64,000 nt of DNA from Thermovenabulum sp049701175 (GCF_049701175.1 NZ_JBNATW010000002.1:1-64000); one strand, 5' to 3'; numbered from the stretch's first letter, positions 17,082 through 25,510 are shown. Made by a program: numbers and translations. The notes: a model not told the origin generated them from the letters alone.

Positions 17082-17351
17082 TTAACCACCCATAATCGGA
17101 GTAATTATAAATATCTTGTCCTCATTTCTTAATTTATCTTCGGCTTTAAGCAAAACACCATCCCTTACTATTGACAGCCTCCAGTAAACGGCATCTTCTA
17201 TTTTCATGTTTCCTATAAAGTTTTTAATTTGTGGATAATTTAAACACAAAAAATTTATTAGATCTTTAACCGTAAATTGTTCTTTAGTAGTAATTACAAT
17301 ATTCTTTTCCCCTGCAAGTTTGTCAAAGGGTGAAAATAGCTTAATTTCCAT
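17082..17351 (-). CDS. MoaD/ThiS family ubiquitin-like protein
   Basis: An 89-residue beta-grasp sulfur carrier ending in the required Gly-Gly (ITPIMGG). It follows the aldehyde ferredoxin oxidoreductase gene by four bases. Such pairs are common in anaerobes, where the carrier supplies sulfur for the tungsten- or molybdenum-pterin cofactor of the AOR. No adenylating MoeB-type partner is seen in the window. Confidence 0.85.
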   Translation of the reverse strand: MEIKLFSPFDKLAGEKNIVITTKEQFTVKDLINFLCLNYPQIKNFIGNMKIEDAVYWRLSIVRDGVLLKAEDKLRNEDKIFIITPIMGG

Positions 17352-17355
17352 TTGA

Positions 17356-19179
17356 TTATAACCCCAACTCCTTTAACTTTTCTTCAGTTGGAATACCTTG
17401 TTCATTCCAACCCCGAATTTTATAGTATTCTTCCAGCATTTCTTCAAGGTTTGGAAGGTTATCTTTGGTACCTCCCCCTCTCTTTAGAGTTAAAATCCGT
17501 TTAGGTATCGTGTCATGTTCCCGCCTAATACCTAATCTCGTATTGTACAGGCGTTTTAAGTTAAATATCCTTTCTCCAATTTTCATAAATTCATCCAGAG
17601 TTATATCCCATCCGGTTACCAAATTCAGCCATTCCACTATTACATTAGGAGTCATTCCTCCATACAAAATAAATTTGCACAATTTCAAAGAATCTAAAAG
17701 GCTCATTAAATTTTGAGCCTTTACATTAAGCTCCGCTTTTCTCTCTTTATCCAGTCTGTCCTGGACTTCAGCAAATCCCAATTCGGGTGCTATCACGCTT
17801 TTTTCAAAAAAATAGGTTGCTCCCTGCAAATGGCAAGCTCCGCGATTTGACGTGGCATATCCCAATGCCAGGCTGTTGTATGCTCTAGGGTCATGCGCAG
17901 GAAATTCAAGCCCTTTTGAGTGGATAGCAAATTCTTCCGCACCTTTCCCAAAAATTTTTGCAGCTTCTTTTACTCCTTTACCTAAAATTTCTCCTATCCC
18001 TTCTTTTTTTGCTATTTTGTGAATAAGACTGATCAAGGTGCCAGGATTACCCCATTTTATCGGAATCTCTTCCTCTTTTATTATACCTTTTTCTGCAGCT
18101 TCCATGGCAAATGCTATTACTCCTCCTGTTGATATTGTGTCTAATCCGTAACGGTTACACAATTCGTTAGCGTAAGCAATCGCGTCTAAGTCATCTATTA
18201 AACAACAACCTCCCAACATCCCCAGGGTTTCGTATTCAGGACCCGCTCCTTCCACTCCTGCGTATTTCCCCTCTTTTACTGCAACTTCTCGGCCACATCC
18301 TATTATGCATCCTTTGCAGAAATAACGGCCTGTCAATATAGTTTCTGCCATTCTCTGCCCCGATATTTTTTGAGCTCCTTCGGGCCATGAACCTTCAGCC
18401 CAGTTTTTCAGCGGTAAGTCACCTATCATTTCGCTTCCTACTACCCCGCCGGCAGTTCCAAATTGTGCTAAAGATTTTGTTTTTTCTATGATGATCCGGG
18501 AATTTCTTTTTATTGAATCCAGAAGACCTTTTGAATCATACACATCTACAGTTGAATTTCCTTTAATTATTGCTATAGCTTTTAGTTTTTTTGATCCCAT
18601 TACCGCTCCTAAGCCGCCTCTACCTCCAGCCCTTGCATGTTTCCCGTCAAAAATTATATTAGCAATGGGGACAAGATTTTCCCCTGCAAGACCAATGCAT
18701 CCTACTGCTACGTTTTTGCCATATTTGGACTTAAAATATTTTTCTGTTTCATAAGTATCCTTACCCCATATTTCCCCAGCATCTTTTATATGTATTTCTC
18801 CCTGGGTTATAAGTATATATACGGGTTTTTCTGAACAGCCTTTTATTACTATCCCGTCATATCCGCATGTTTTAAGTGTTGCTCCAAAGCTTCCTCCTAC
18901 ATCTCCTTCTCCATAAATTCCTGTTAAGGGTGATTTTGTTATTATTTGGTGTCTTCCTGATGTAGGTATCCTGGTGCCTACAAAAGGACCAGTCATTAAT
19001 ATCAGAGGATTATCTCCACTCAGGGGATCGGTATCAGGTCCAGTTTCGTCATATAAAATTCTTGCTCCAACACCACTACCGCCTATATATTTCTTTTGTA
19101 ATTCTTCAGGAAAATCCTGTATTTCTATTTTTTTTATTGAAAGATTTACATTAATTATTTTGCCATAATATCCAAACAT
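17356..19179 (-). CDS. aor: Aldehyde:ferredoxin oxidoreductase (tungsten-pterin type)
   Basis: A 607-residue enzyme of the AOR family that interconverts aldehydes and carboxylic acids with ferredoxin. The N-terminal domain has GYYGKIINVNLS and GGSGVGARILYDE; the pterin region has HARAGGRGGLGAVMGSKKLKAI; the 4Fe-4S ligands are CKGCIIGC plus a later Cys (SLKLCKF). Length is standard for the family. The start has GGAGGG upstream. It may detoxify or recycle the aldehydes formed when keto-acid oxidoreductases run non-oxidatively. Specific substrate unknown. Confidence 0.93.
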   Translation of the reverse strand: MFGYYGKIINVNLSIKKIEIQDFPEELQKKYIGGSGVGARILYDETGPDTDPLSGDNPLILMTGPFVGTRIPTSGRHQIITKSPLTGIYGEGDVGGSFGATLKTCGYDGIVIKGCSEKPVYILITQGEIHIKDAGEIWGKDTYETEKYFKSKYGKNVAVGCIGLAGENLVPIANIIFDGKHARAGGRGGLGAVMGSKKLKAIAIIKGNSTVDVYDSKGLLDSIKRNSRIIIEKTKSLAQFGTAGGVVGSEMIGDLPLKNWAEGSWPEGAQKISGQRMAETILTGRYFCKGCIIGCGREVAVKEGKYAGVEGAGPEYETLGMLGGCCLIDDLDAIAYANELCNRYGLDTISTGGVIAFAMEAAEKGIIKEEEIPIKWGNPGTLISLIHKIAKKEGIGEILGKGVKEAAKIFGKGAEEFAIHSKGLEFPAHDPRAYNSLALGYATSNRGACHLQGATYFFEKSVIAPELGFAEVQDRLDKERKAELNVKAQNLMSLLDSLKLCKFILYGGMTPNVIVEWLNLVTGWDITLDEFMKIGERIFNLKRLYNTRLGIRREHDTIPKRILTLKRGGGTKDNLPNLEEMLEEYYKIRGWNEQGIPTEEKLKELGL

Positions 19180-19211
19180 ATTTTGAAGCCCTCCTATCCA
19201 TAAAATAAAAA

Positions 19212-19374
19212 ATATTTAGGCCTTTATATACAATATAATTAGAACATTGCCGGGCCAATCATAATTTAAAAGCAGTTTTATTACTTCCGAATCTAATGTC
19301 TTATTAAAACCATATTTTTCGTTAAACTTTCGTAGAAAGTAATAGGTGTTTTGATATTTATGCTTTCTATTCAA
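19212..19374 (-). pseudogene. Fragment of an NtrC-family sigma-54 activator
   Basis: On the minus strand an open stretch encodes YYFLRKFNEKYGFNKTLD, then LLLNYDWPGNV, ending a few residues later. This is the end of the AAA+ lid of an NtrC-type activator, as in the intact protein at 5916-7307 (YDWPGNVREL). The rest of the gene is missing on both sides. It sits directly upstream of the AOR gene, where a dedicated regulator might once have been. Confidence 0.75.
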
Positions 19375-19923
19375 TCAATCTATAAGTACAAGTCCCGTCC
19401 ACGTTATCTCACCATTTTTAAATTCTAAATTCATACCGGCATTTTTGCATGTTTTTAAAACATCTATGCCCATTGCCTCCATTGAAGGCCTTGCCTTTTC
19501 CCTGTTTATACAGCGTGCATTTTCCCCCTCGGGGCATTTTTCGCACAAATTGCAGGGACCTCCTATTAATCCCGCTGCAAAGGGAAAACCCAGGGAAAAA
19601 GCCTTTTTTTCGGTTTTGTACACCGCATTATGCAAAAGCTTTGAAAGCTTTAACACATCCTCAGCGGGGCCTTTTATCTGAATTAAAAGCGCCATTATGT
19701 AATGAGCGAGCACCTTTTTAAACTCCTCCACATCCGGCACCTTAGGCGGGCACATGAACCTCTTACCGTATTCCCTGCATCCAGAATGGGAGCACTGAAA
19801 CCTTACCCTATCATCCACCACAATATCCCGAGCATCAATAAGTCTTACATCCGTTACCCCTTCACAGCTTTTGGCAAATTCTAAAACTTTTTTTGCGTTT
19901 TCAAATTTTTGAATAAGGTCCAT
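19375..19923 (-). CDS. Cys-rich metal-binding protein (DUF2284-like)
   Basis: A 182-residue cytoplasmic protein with many cysteines: CSHSGCREYGKRFMCPP near residues 39-53 and CNLCEKCPEGENARC near 121-135, plus CKNAGMN close to the end. The pattern matches the DUF2284 family, thought to bind metal or an Fe-S cluster. No catalytic role is known to me. It stands just upstream of the NtrC fragment and AOR gene but is not clearly in their operon. Confidence 0.8.
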   Translation of the reverse strand: MDLIQKFENAKKVLEFAKSCEGVTDVRLIDARDIVVDDRVRFQCSHSGCREYGKRFMCPPKVPDVEEFKKVLAHYIMALLIQIKGPAEDVLKLSKLLHNAVYKTEKKAFSLGFPFAAGLIGGPCNLCEKCPEGENARCINREKARPSMEAMGIDVLKTCKNAGMNLEFKNGEITWTGLVLID

Positions 19924-19941
19924 AAAGATACCCCCGATTTT

Positions 19942-20393
19942 TTATATATTTTCCAAGAAATCGCAAAATCTTTCTAAGTTTTCTTTAACTTTATTAAATA
20001 CTTCGTCAATATTTTTTACTAATGGTTCCATTTTCTCCGGCAAAAAATTATGCGCATAAACATTTCTTACAATATGTCTAAACGCCCTGTAATTATCCAG
20101 TTCATTCTTTAATTGAATATCGATAACGGCAGGTCTTATTTTAGGTATATCGACTGTCATCTGCCTTAGTAATTCTTGAGGCCAGTTTGATCCTTGAGGT
20201 TTAATTCCATCAAGGTTTTCCGCTATAAGCTCAAATATCCTTTCAAGCCCTCCGTAAAAATCATGTATATTCAATGCTACACTATCAAGATACAAAGTAT
20301 CTTTTTGAATATAAGCCTTTTCCCATGCCCTTTTAGAACGCTCAACTGCTTTTTCAATTTCTATTAACTCCTGTCTTATCCTTGCAGAAAGGG
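19942..20393 (-). CDS. HepT-like toxin, no conventional start codon
   Basis: The reading frame is open upstream to about 20411. It encodes SARIRQELIEIEKAVERSKRAWEK, then SVALNIHDFYGGLERIFELIAENLDG and RAFRHIVRNVYAHNF, the RN-type motif region of HepT-like ribonucleases. Family-like sequence begins around 20382, but there is no ATG, GTG or TTG there; the first usable start is TTG at 20295, which would remove some 30 conserved residues. The nucleotidyltransferase partner ends at 20394, almost touching. Either an atypical start is used or the pair is decaying. Confidence 0.65.
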
Positions 20394-20726
20394 TTAAAAA
20401 AGAATATTTTCTATTAGTTCAGGACTGCAATCCGAGATATCCACTATATCAACTTTACAATCGGATGAAATAGATGTTGCCTCTCCTACAGCTTTATAGA
20501 AAATCTCATGGGGTATTCCTTCTACAGCCATATCAATATCCGACCATTGATTGAACATTTCCTTTTTAGTAAGCGACCCAAAAACCCATACCCTTTTTGC
20601 ACCGTATTTTTCTTTAAGTATAGAAGCTATTTTCCTTGCAATTTCCCAAAATTCATTATACCTATTTTCTAATTCACGTTTTTCTTCTTCAATTATCTTT
20701 TTTAAATTTTCTCTATAAGGTTCTAT
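20394..20726 (-). pseudogene. MNT-type nucleotidyltransferase antitoxin lacking an ATG
   Basis: About 110 codons on the minus strand encode EPYRENLKKIIEEEKRELEN, then KRVWVFGSLTKKEMFNQWSDIDMAVEG, the GSx(9-11)D.D core of minimal nucleotidyltransferases, and KVDIVDISDCSPELIENILF before the stop. Relatives normally begin at MEPY; here that codon is ATA (20724-20726) and an in-frame stop lies four codons upstream. A GGGG stretch precedes the ATA. Likely partner and antitoxin of the HepT-like gene, but expression is doubtful unless ATA is used. Confidence 0.6.
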
Positions 20727-20868
20727 TTCCCCAGTTTATTTTTCCCCCTTAAAGCTTGAAAAAGTAATTCTTTTATGAGGTATTTCTAATAAGATTGTAT
20801 TACAAAAAAATTATAATAACAATAAACAAATTAAAACTAATTATATAATATTGAATCTTCTATATCAC

Positions 20869-20920
20869 TTGAACTATAATAAAAATATGTTATACTATAA
20901 TGTAGATTTAATAGTCTACA
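20869..20920 (+). promoter_or_regulatory. Promoter and palindromic operator of the MazEF-like operon
   Basis: TTGAAC (20869-20874) and TATACT (20891-20896) with a 16-base spacer form the promoter. Just downstream, TGTAGA (20901-20906) and TCTACA (20915-20920) form an inverted repeat, a likely binding site for the ribbon-helix-helix antitoxin. The same arrangement recurs at 26227-26277. Confidence 0.75.
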
Positions 20921-20937
20921 ATAGGAAGGTGTTAAAA

Positions 20938-21183
20938 TTGAATAAAACAACAACGGTAAGAATTGACAAAAGTACTTATGAAGCAATTAAAAAATTATCA
21001 ACCGAACTTAAAGAATCTATGCAAAGTATAATTGAAAAAGCGGTGAAAGAATATAATAAAAAAATTCTATTAGAAAATACTGCAAAAGCGTTTGCTAACT
21101 TAAAATCTAATACAAAGCTTTGGCAGGAAGAAAAAGAAGAAAGAAATCTTTGGGATAATACTTTGGAAGACTTGGAGGAATAA
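20938..21183 (+). CDS. Ribbon-helix-helix antitoxin (MazE-like)
   Basis: An 81-residue DNA-binding antitoxin starting at TTG (20938) behind GGAAGGTG. The N-terminus NKTTTVRIDKSTYEAIKKLS is a ribbon-helix-helix strand and helix; the charged C-terminus with many Lys/Glu probably binds and blocks the toxin. The toxin gene starts two bases after the stop. It probably autoregulates through the repeat at 20901-20920. A second copy without toxin lies at 26296. Confidence 0.85.
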   Translation: MNKTTTVRIDKSTYEAIKKLSTELKESMQSIIEKAVKEYNKKILLENTAKAFANLKSNTKLWQEEKEERNLWDNTLEDLEE

Positions 21184-21185
21184 AA

Positions 21186-21524
21186 GTGGTTCCTAAAAGA
21201 GGTGAAATATGGCTTGTAGACTTAAACCCGACACGCGGCCACGAGCAACACGGTATAAGACCGGCTATTATAATTTCCGTTGATGAATTCAATTCCTGCC
21301 CCGCAGACTTAATTATTGTTGTTCCTATTACATCAAAAAACAAAAATATTCCATTGCATGTAGAAATACTTCCCAAAGAAAGCGGGCTTGATACATCATC
21401 CTATGCAAAAACTGAAGATATAAGATCAATTTCAAAAGAAAGGTTAATAAAAAGAATTGGCATAATAACAAAAGATAAATTAAATGAACTAGAGGAAAAA
21501 ATAAGAATACTTTTGGGATTATAA
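21186..21524 (+). CDS. mazF: MazF/PemK family mRNA interferase toxin
   Basis: A 112-residue toxin of the MazF/PemK endoribonuclease fold. The N-terminus PKRGEIWLVDLNPTRGHEQHGIRPAIIIS and the central VVPITSK are diagnostic; the family places the catalytic Arg in the first loop and the Thr/Ser in PITS. It starts with GTG or the near ATG-equivalent codon two bases after the antitoxin gene, so the two are coupled. Intact length and motifs suggest it is functional. Confidence 0.9.
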   Translation: MVPKRGEIWLVDLNPTRGHEQHGIRPAIIISVDEFNSCPADLIIVVPITSKNKNIPLHVEILPKESGLDTSSYAKTEDIRSISKERLIKRIGIITKDKLNELEEKIRILLGL

Positions 21525-21540
21525 TTTAGGATTATAATTA

Positions 21541-21569
21541 AGGCCCCGGCTTTGATTTTTTCCGGGGCT
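21541..21569. terminator. Terminator between mazF and the DUF1847 gene
   Basis: Arms AGGCCCCGG and CCGGGGCT around a T-rich loop lie between the convergent mazF (plus) and DUF1847 (minus) genes and probably serve both. Confidence 0.7.
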
Positions 21570-21598
21570 AAACTTACGTAATAGAGAAAAGATTTGAT

Positions 21599-22267
21599 TT
21601 AAGTGTTTTCAGGGAATAGTTTATTTTTATAATATCCCTTTGAAAGGTAAATGGCAGCAAGCGGATTATGACCTAATACTCTATCCTTGACCGCCAGCAC
21701 GGTCACCGGCGCCTTGGAGTATTTGATGAAAAGCGAATCATGGCCGACGCAAAGTCCCAAAATTATGTTCAAATCCGTCCCGGCCTTGTTTAAGAAAAAG
21801 GCCTGCCCGATGGGGTTGCACATGGGCTCGTAAGTTCCAGGCCTCACTTTCTCGCTTTCTTTTATGTTTATAACCTCTTTGGGGATGCTGCAGTTTTTGC
21901 ACACCACCGAATTCACTGCAAAGCCGTTGGCAGTAAAGATTTCGACCACCATTTTCGCTTCCTGCCTCAGGCCTATGCAGAAAGCCAATCCCAAATTCTT
22001 AAACCCGCATTTTCGAGAAAACTCCATTATCTCTTCTATTCTCGTCCACCTGCAGTAACCTTCGCTTTCGACCAATGCTGAAAAGTAAGCCAACTTTTGG
22101 TTTTCTTCCAAAAAATATTTCTCCAATATTTCATCCCTGCCTTCCTCAAGGCAGGGACAGTTTTTGGGAGCTCTTGACATATCCCCTGTCCTGCATGAAT
22201 GAATGGTGCATTGAGCACAGGAATACACTTTATCCACTCCTTTGTAAAATACTGATAATTTATTCAA
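21599..22267 (-). CDS. DUF1847 family Cys-rich protein
   Basis: A 222-residue protein with family features of DUF1847: an N-terminal CAQCTIHSCRTG with later CPCLEEG, the central GLAFCIGLRQEAK, VVCKNCSIPKE, MCNPIGQA and LGLCVGHDSLF. The conserved Cys suggest metal or Fe-S binding. No function is known. No obvious operon partner; the degraded peptidase gene lies immediately upstream on the same strand. Confidence 0.85.
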   Translation of the reverse strand: MNKLSVFYKGVDKVYSCAQCTIHSCRTGDMSRAPKNCPCLEEGRDEILEKYFLEENQKLAYFSALVESEGYCRWTRIEEIMEFSRKCGFKNLGLAFCIGLRQEAKMVVEIFTANGFAVNSVVCKNCSIPKEVINIKESEKVRPGTYEPMCNPIGQAFFLNKAGTDLNIILGLCVGHDSLFIKYSKAPVTVLAVKDRVLGHNPLAAIYLSKGYYKNKLFPENT

Positions 22268-22270
22268 TTT

Positions 22271-22890
22271 TCATCTGTTTATTAAAAACGGCAATCTTCC
22301 AGGACTATTATAACATATATATGACAATTTTCTTTTTAACACATACTTTTTCATAATGCTTCCATATCCTCCGCTTTCCACCCATTTAAAAAGTTCGGAG
22401 GTTCTCATCACCGTCCAGGGATGGTCCTGCCACATAATGCTCAAATACTTTGCCACCTTGTCCAAGGTATCGTAGTCGTAATCCTCGAACTCCTTTGCCT
22501 GATTTATAAATTCATCTATTCTTATTCGGTCAAAATATTTTTGTGGCACTCCCGCAAGCTTCATTAAAGCAGTCGCTGCAACTTTAGGATCCTGACAGGT
22601 GAGAAGCCCCGCCCGGTCTGCGGTAAACTCCGACATCCTCACCCAGTTTAAAAGGGCTATCTGTAGCCCTGTTGAAAGAAGCTTTCCTGCACCAAGGGTA
22701 ATCGAGCCAACTATTTCCCCGAATTTCTTCCATTCACCTTTACATTGCTTCCCGTATATTGGATCCTAAGAAGCCTTTCTATCCCCTGGGCATTAAAAGC
22801 CCTGACCGTTGTTTCAAGAAATTTATAGGATTTTAACGTGTCCAGCGCTTTTTAAGTTTTTTCTTTTGCATAAATTAGCTCTTCCTCCAT
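22271..22890 (-). pseudogene. M48-type metallopeptidase pseudogene without active site
   Basis: The minus strand begins with MEEELIYAKEKT, then an in-frame stop, then KALDTLKSYKFLETTVRAF and RLLRIQYTGSNVKVN. After a frame change comes FGEIVGSITLGAGKLLSTGLQ, and then RMSEFTADRAGLLTCQD to the end. The last motif holds the third zinc ligand of M48 peptidases. The section between SNVKVN and FGEIVG, where HExxH should be, is deleted. So it is inactive as a protease. Confidence 0.85.
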
Positions 22891-22911
22891 TCCTATGAAT
22901 TAAAAATTTTG

Positions 22912-22941
22912 TTAATTGATATATATTTAATTGATATATAT
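22912..22941. repeat. Two exact tandem copies of a 15-base AT-rich unit
   Basis: TTAATTGATATATAT occurs twice without a gap, next to TATAATAAAAT. It lies in the gene-free stretch between the M48 relic and the VapBC relic. Perhaps slippage; no function evident. Confidence 0.7.
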
Positions 22942-23007
22942 AATAAAATACGTTTTGTTTCTTGTCATTAAATCTAACATATTGCTGTAAAATACTACAA
23001 GACTTTC

Positions 23008-23062
23008 TCTTCATTTTCATCGGAAAATCTTACATCAAAGATGCCATATACCTTAAACTATA
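23008..23062 (-). pseudogene. Short Uma2-family fragment
   Basis: The minus strand encodes KVYGIFDVRFSDENEE, clearly related to EVYMAPFDVRFPDENEED of the Uma2 gene at 23472-23930, with matching bases (TCTTCATTTTCATC, then ATCTTACATCAAA on the plus strand). Nothing else of the gene remains here. Confidence 0.65.
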
Positions 23063-23119
23063 TTCACATTATAATTAAAAAACTGTTATGATATAATATA
23101 TGTCAAGAGGTGATGGTTA

Positions 23120-23391
23120 ATGAAAATTACATTGTATGTCAACAGAAAACTTTTAGAAGAAGCTATGCGTTTGACGGGGACTAATAAGTTGTTATAGCAC
23201 CAATAATCAAAGTCGAAATTTTATCCGGTGCTATAAGCGAAAAACAATTTTTCGAATTAAAAGAGGAACTTAATTCGCTAACGGTTTTAGATAATCAGCC
23301 GGAGTTATGGGAAAAAACTGCCTATTTGAACTTTACCCTTCGACGAAAGGGGTTCAATGTACCAGTGACCGATGTTTTAAGAGGATTTTAG
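23120..23391 (+). pseudogene. VapB-VapC relic joined by an internal deletion
   Basis: The first 23 or so codons match the VapB-like gene at 26577 (MKITLYVNRKLLEEAMRLTGTNK). They run straight into VapC sequence equivalent to the part of 26773-27183 from about residue 37 (VIAPIIKVEILSGAISEKQF), in another frame after a TAG. The end is also cut (VTDVLRGF then stop), so the last catalytic part of the PIN domain is lost. The upstream region with AAGAGGTGATGG is shared with the intact copy. Confidence 0.85.
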
Positions 23392-23471
23392 TTAAACATG
23401 ATTATGCATATTTATGAGATGATCGGGATACTATCTTTAAAATTCAGTCTTGGCGATATGATTAAAAATTA

Positions 23472-23912
23472 TTAAAAAATATCTTTTAAATCACTCATCA
23501 AATCTTCGAAAATAGAAACTTTTACTTTGTCATCTTGCGTATATATTTCAGGCCGTCCGTATCTTTTGTTCTCCTGTAAAATAAACACATTTAAGATTTT
23601 GTTTTCTGGTTCTACTATCCAGTACTCTTTTACCCCATGTTTTTCGTACAAGTTAAACTTATGTAGCTTATCTTCGTCCTCTTCATTTTCATCAGGGAAT
23701 CTTACATCAAAAGGAGCCATATATACCTCACACGATTTATCTTTTAGATAATTAGCGAATTGATAAAAAATTTTCCCTAAGGTTTTTTGGTGGATTCTTG
23801 AAGGAGAAGTCATCAAGTAAACCCGGCCATTAATCAGTTCTATTCTTTCATTTTCCGGCCATTCTATATAATCCGCATAAGTATATATTTTATCTTCTTT
23901 TGGCAAAGGCAT
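23472..23912 (-). CDS. Uma2 family (DUF820) protein with an internal deletion
   Basis: Starts MPLPKEDKIYTYADYIEWPENERIELINGRVYLM at the ATG at 23912 and ends with KFNLYEKHGVKEYWIVEPENKILNVFIL, both typical of Uma2 PD-(D/E)XK-fold proteins. Between EENEEDED-like sequence and KLHKFNLYEKHG some 40 residues are missing in frame. The copy at 34473-35039 still has part of that section (INTVVQP, CDEAKLDEKGC). The lost part carries most catalytic acidic residues, so the 147-residue product is probably inactive as a nuclease. Confidence 0.7.
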   Translation of the reverse strand: MPLPKEDKIYTYADYIEWPENERIELINGRVYLMTSPSRIHQKTLGKIFYQFANYLKDKSCEVYMAPFDVRFPDENEEDEDKLHKFNLYEKHGVKEYWIVEPENKILNVFILQENKRYGRPEIYTQDDKVKVSIFEDLMSDLKDIF

Positions 23913-24031
23913 TTTAACACCTTCTTTCAAAAACTACTTCTTTTTATATGCTTGCTTTAATATTATCAATTTTCGCACCTTTTGTAAACATGGTCGTTTT
24001 CATTAACGCTATGCGCTTAATGGTGTTTCCC

Positions 24032-24375
24032 CTAAATCCTAAATAATTCCATTACTTCCTCCTTGGTTAAGGAATTTATGAAAAGCTCACCTTCGGTTAC
24101 CACTGAATTTATAAGGCCTTTCTTTTTCGATTGCAGTTCATTTATCTTTTCTTCTATAGTCCCTTTAGTTATAAGCCTGAAAACCTGCACATTGTTTTTC
24201 TGCCCAATTCTATGAGCCCAGTCGGAGGCTTGATTTTCAACGGGCTGAATACCTCAAAATTCAAAAAATTTACCAAAACTAAAAGGTATATTATTTATTT
24301 TTTAAAACATACAAGCGTTTATCCCCAACGTGCATATGCATGCTGCAGATAATACCGTGTACATCATACTTAATT
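24032..24375 (-). pseudogene. SNF2 helicase relic with a large internal deletion
   Basis: Bases 24032-24240 match the 3' end of the SNF2 gene (27311-27530), including the stop codon and the region encoding the RIGQ motif VI. At about 24240 the match jumps to the SNF2 N-terminal region corresponding to 29940-30080. Some 2.4 kb of the gene is thus missing. Identity to the intact copy looks roughly 85 percent by eye. Confidence 0.85.
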
Positions 24376-24399
24376 TGTTTTTAAGCAGTTTCCCTAAAA

Positions 24400-24450
24400 C
24401 AAAGTTCAAACTTAAGCAATATGAATTTTGAACCAAAGATTGTGAGGTAA
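24400..24450 (+). pseudogene. pRiA4b-type protein relic
   Basis: The bases around TTCAAACTTAAGCAATATGA match 30901-30940 of the intact pRiA4b-type gene, and the final GTGAGGTAAAAAA matches its stop region at 31217. Everything else is deleted. It keeps the same position and orientation next to the SNF2 relic as in the intact pair. Confidence 0.75.
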
Positions 24451-24469
24451 AAAAAGATAGGGCAGTTGT

Positions 24470-24874
24470 TTAATCGATCGTTGCCACAGGAATATCTAAT
24501 TTCTTAGCAGCATCTACTAATTTTGAATCTAATGTTACCAAAGTAGCATTTTTTCTGCGGCTTACAATTAAATACATAATATCATAGGTAGGATGTTTAA
24601 TTTTACATGCTAATGGAATTGCCTCTTCATATAGATCCTCAGCATTTACAAACAGATCAACCATTTCTATCAAATGCCTGACTTTATGAAGCAAATCATC
24701 AACAGGATAATTCAGAAGTCTATTATATTTCCACATTACGTTAGATGCCTCATATATGTAAAGAGATGGGGCTATAATCAATTCAGATTTTTCAAGAATA
24801 TCTATTATTTTTTTCTGCTTTGGCCGCCCCATCACAACTTCAATCGCAGCACTAACATCAATTGTAACAATCAT
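24470..24874 (-). CDS. vapC: VapC-type PIN-domain toxin
   Basis: A 134-residue PIN ribonuclease. The first acidic residue is in IVTIDVSAAIEVVMG, the second in IYEASNVMW, and the third cluster in HPTYDIMYLIVSRRKNATLVTLDSKL, giving the usual metal-binding Asp/Glu set. It overlaps the antitoxin gene by four bases (ATGA). Intact length suggests a working toxin. This module has no counterpart in the other copy of the duplicated block. Confidence 0.9.
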   Translation of the reverse strand: MIVTIDVSAAIEVVMGRPKQKKIIDILEKSELIIAPSLYIYEASNVMWKYNRLLNYPVDDLLHKVRHLIEMVDLFVNAEDLYEEAIPLACKIKHPTYDIMYLIVSRRKNATLVTLDSKLVDAAKKLDIPVATID

Positions 24875-25125
24875 CTTTCACGATCCTCTCGTATTAATTT
24901 TACAGGATCTATATCAAAAGTATTTTTATAACTTTCATTATTGGTCTCCTGGATTATGTGGTCAAAAAGTAGTCTACGACGTTTTTTATTGGATTTTTCC
25001 AATTTTAATGCTTTTTCCAACAAAATTATTGTTTCCTGTGCGATACTTCGCCTCTCGGCTTCTGCCAATTGTTTGATTTGTTGGTAGATAAATTCAGGTA
25101 AATCACGCACCTGTAAAAAAGGCAT
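24871..25125 (-). CDS. FitA-like antitoxin for VapC
   Basis: An 84-residue antitoxin with an N-terminal Arc/FitA ribbon-helix-helix (FLQVRDLPEFIYQQIKQLAEAERRSIAQETIILLEKAL) and an acidic/basic C-terminal tail that would wrap the PIN domain. It precedes and overlaps vapC. GGAGGG lies upstream of the ATG. It probably represses its own promoter. Confidence 0.85.
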   Translation of the reverse strand: MPFLQVRDLPEFIYQQIKQLAEAERRSIAQETIILLEKALKLEKSNKKRRRLLFDHIIQETNNESYKNTFDIDPVKLIREDRER

Positions 25126-25218
25126 TACTAATCCCTCCTTTTTGTCCTTATTAATATTAGTATATCAAAAAGTCATAATGCATGCAATTTGCATTAAATT
25201 TTTCTTTGTAGATTTGCA

Positions 25219-25327
25219 TATTAAACGGCAACCCTGTAGTAACGCTAACGGTTCTTTCAAAATCCAGCGTTTTTGCAGCAATATGCCCCTGATCGTGATA
25301 AAGGGACAATACGGCATCATAATTTTT
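25219..25327 (-). pseudogene. pdxA relic
   Basis: About 105 bases closely match the intact pdxA at 31327-31435, including the segment encoding YHDQGHIAAKTLDFERTVSVT, which holds a metal-ligand His. Both ends are missing. It lies upstream of the methyltransferase relic in the same orientation as the intact pair. Confidence 0.85.
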
Positions 25328-25510
25328 TTAAAACCACATTCAACCATTTTTCATTTTCTCTGCCTTTTCTAACATCATAGGTAATCTTCATTTCAAGGGC
25401 AGAAAAGTACGGGTGATTTTTTAAAAGCTCATTGAAGAACTTTTCATCATAGTTGTTGAAAAATCTACCGTTTCTAATTTCTTCTTTGTCACCGTATTTA
25501 AAGGAAGAAT
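25325..25510 (-). pseudogene. SAM-dependent methyltransferase relic
   Basis: About 185 bases match the 3' part of the methyltransferase gene at 32240-32430 (the section encoding YGNGEEIRNGRFFNNYDE to the end). At 25510/25511 the match stops and the end of a group II intron begins. The SAM-binding half of the gene is absent. Confidence 0.85.

Noticed and set aside
19225..19265. A sigma-54 promoter before the AOR gene (TGGCCC...)
   Set aside because: The -12 GC is missing at the required spacing, and the bases are part of the NtrC-family coding remnant.
23436..23460. Possible extra pRiA4b fragment (ATTCAG, TTGGCGATATG)
   Set aside because: Only about 20 bases match 30819-30840; too short to separate from chance, although it lies in the relic zone.
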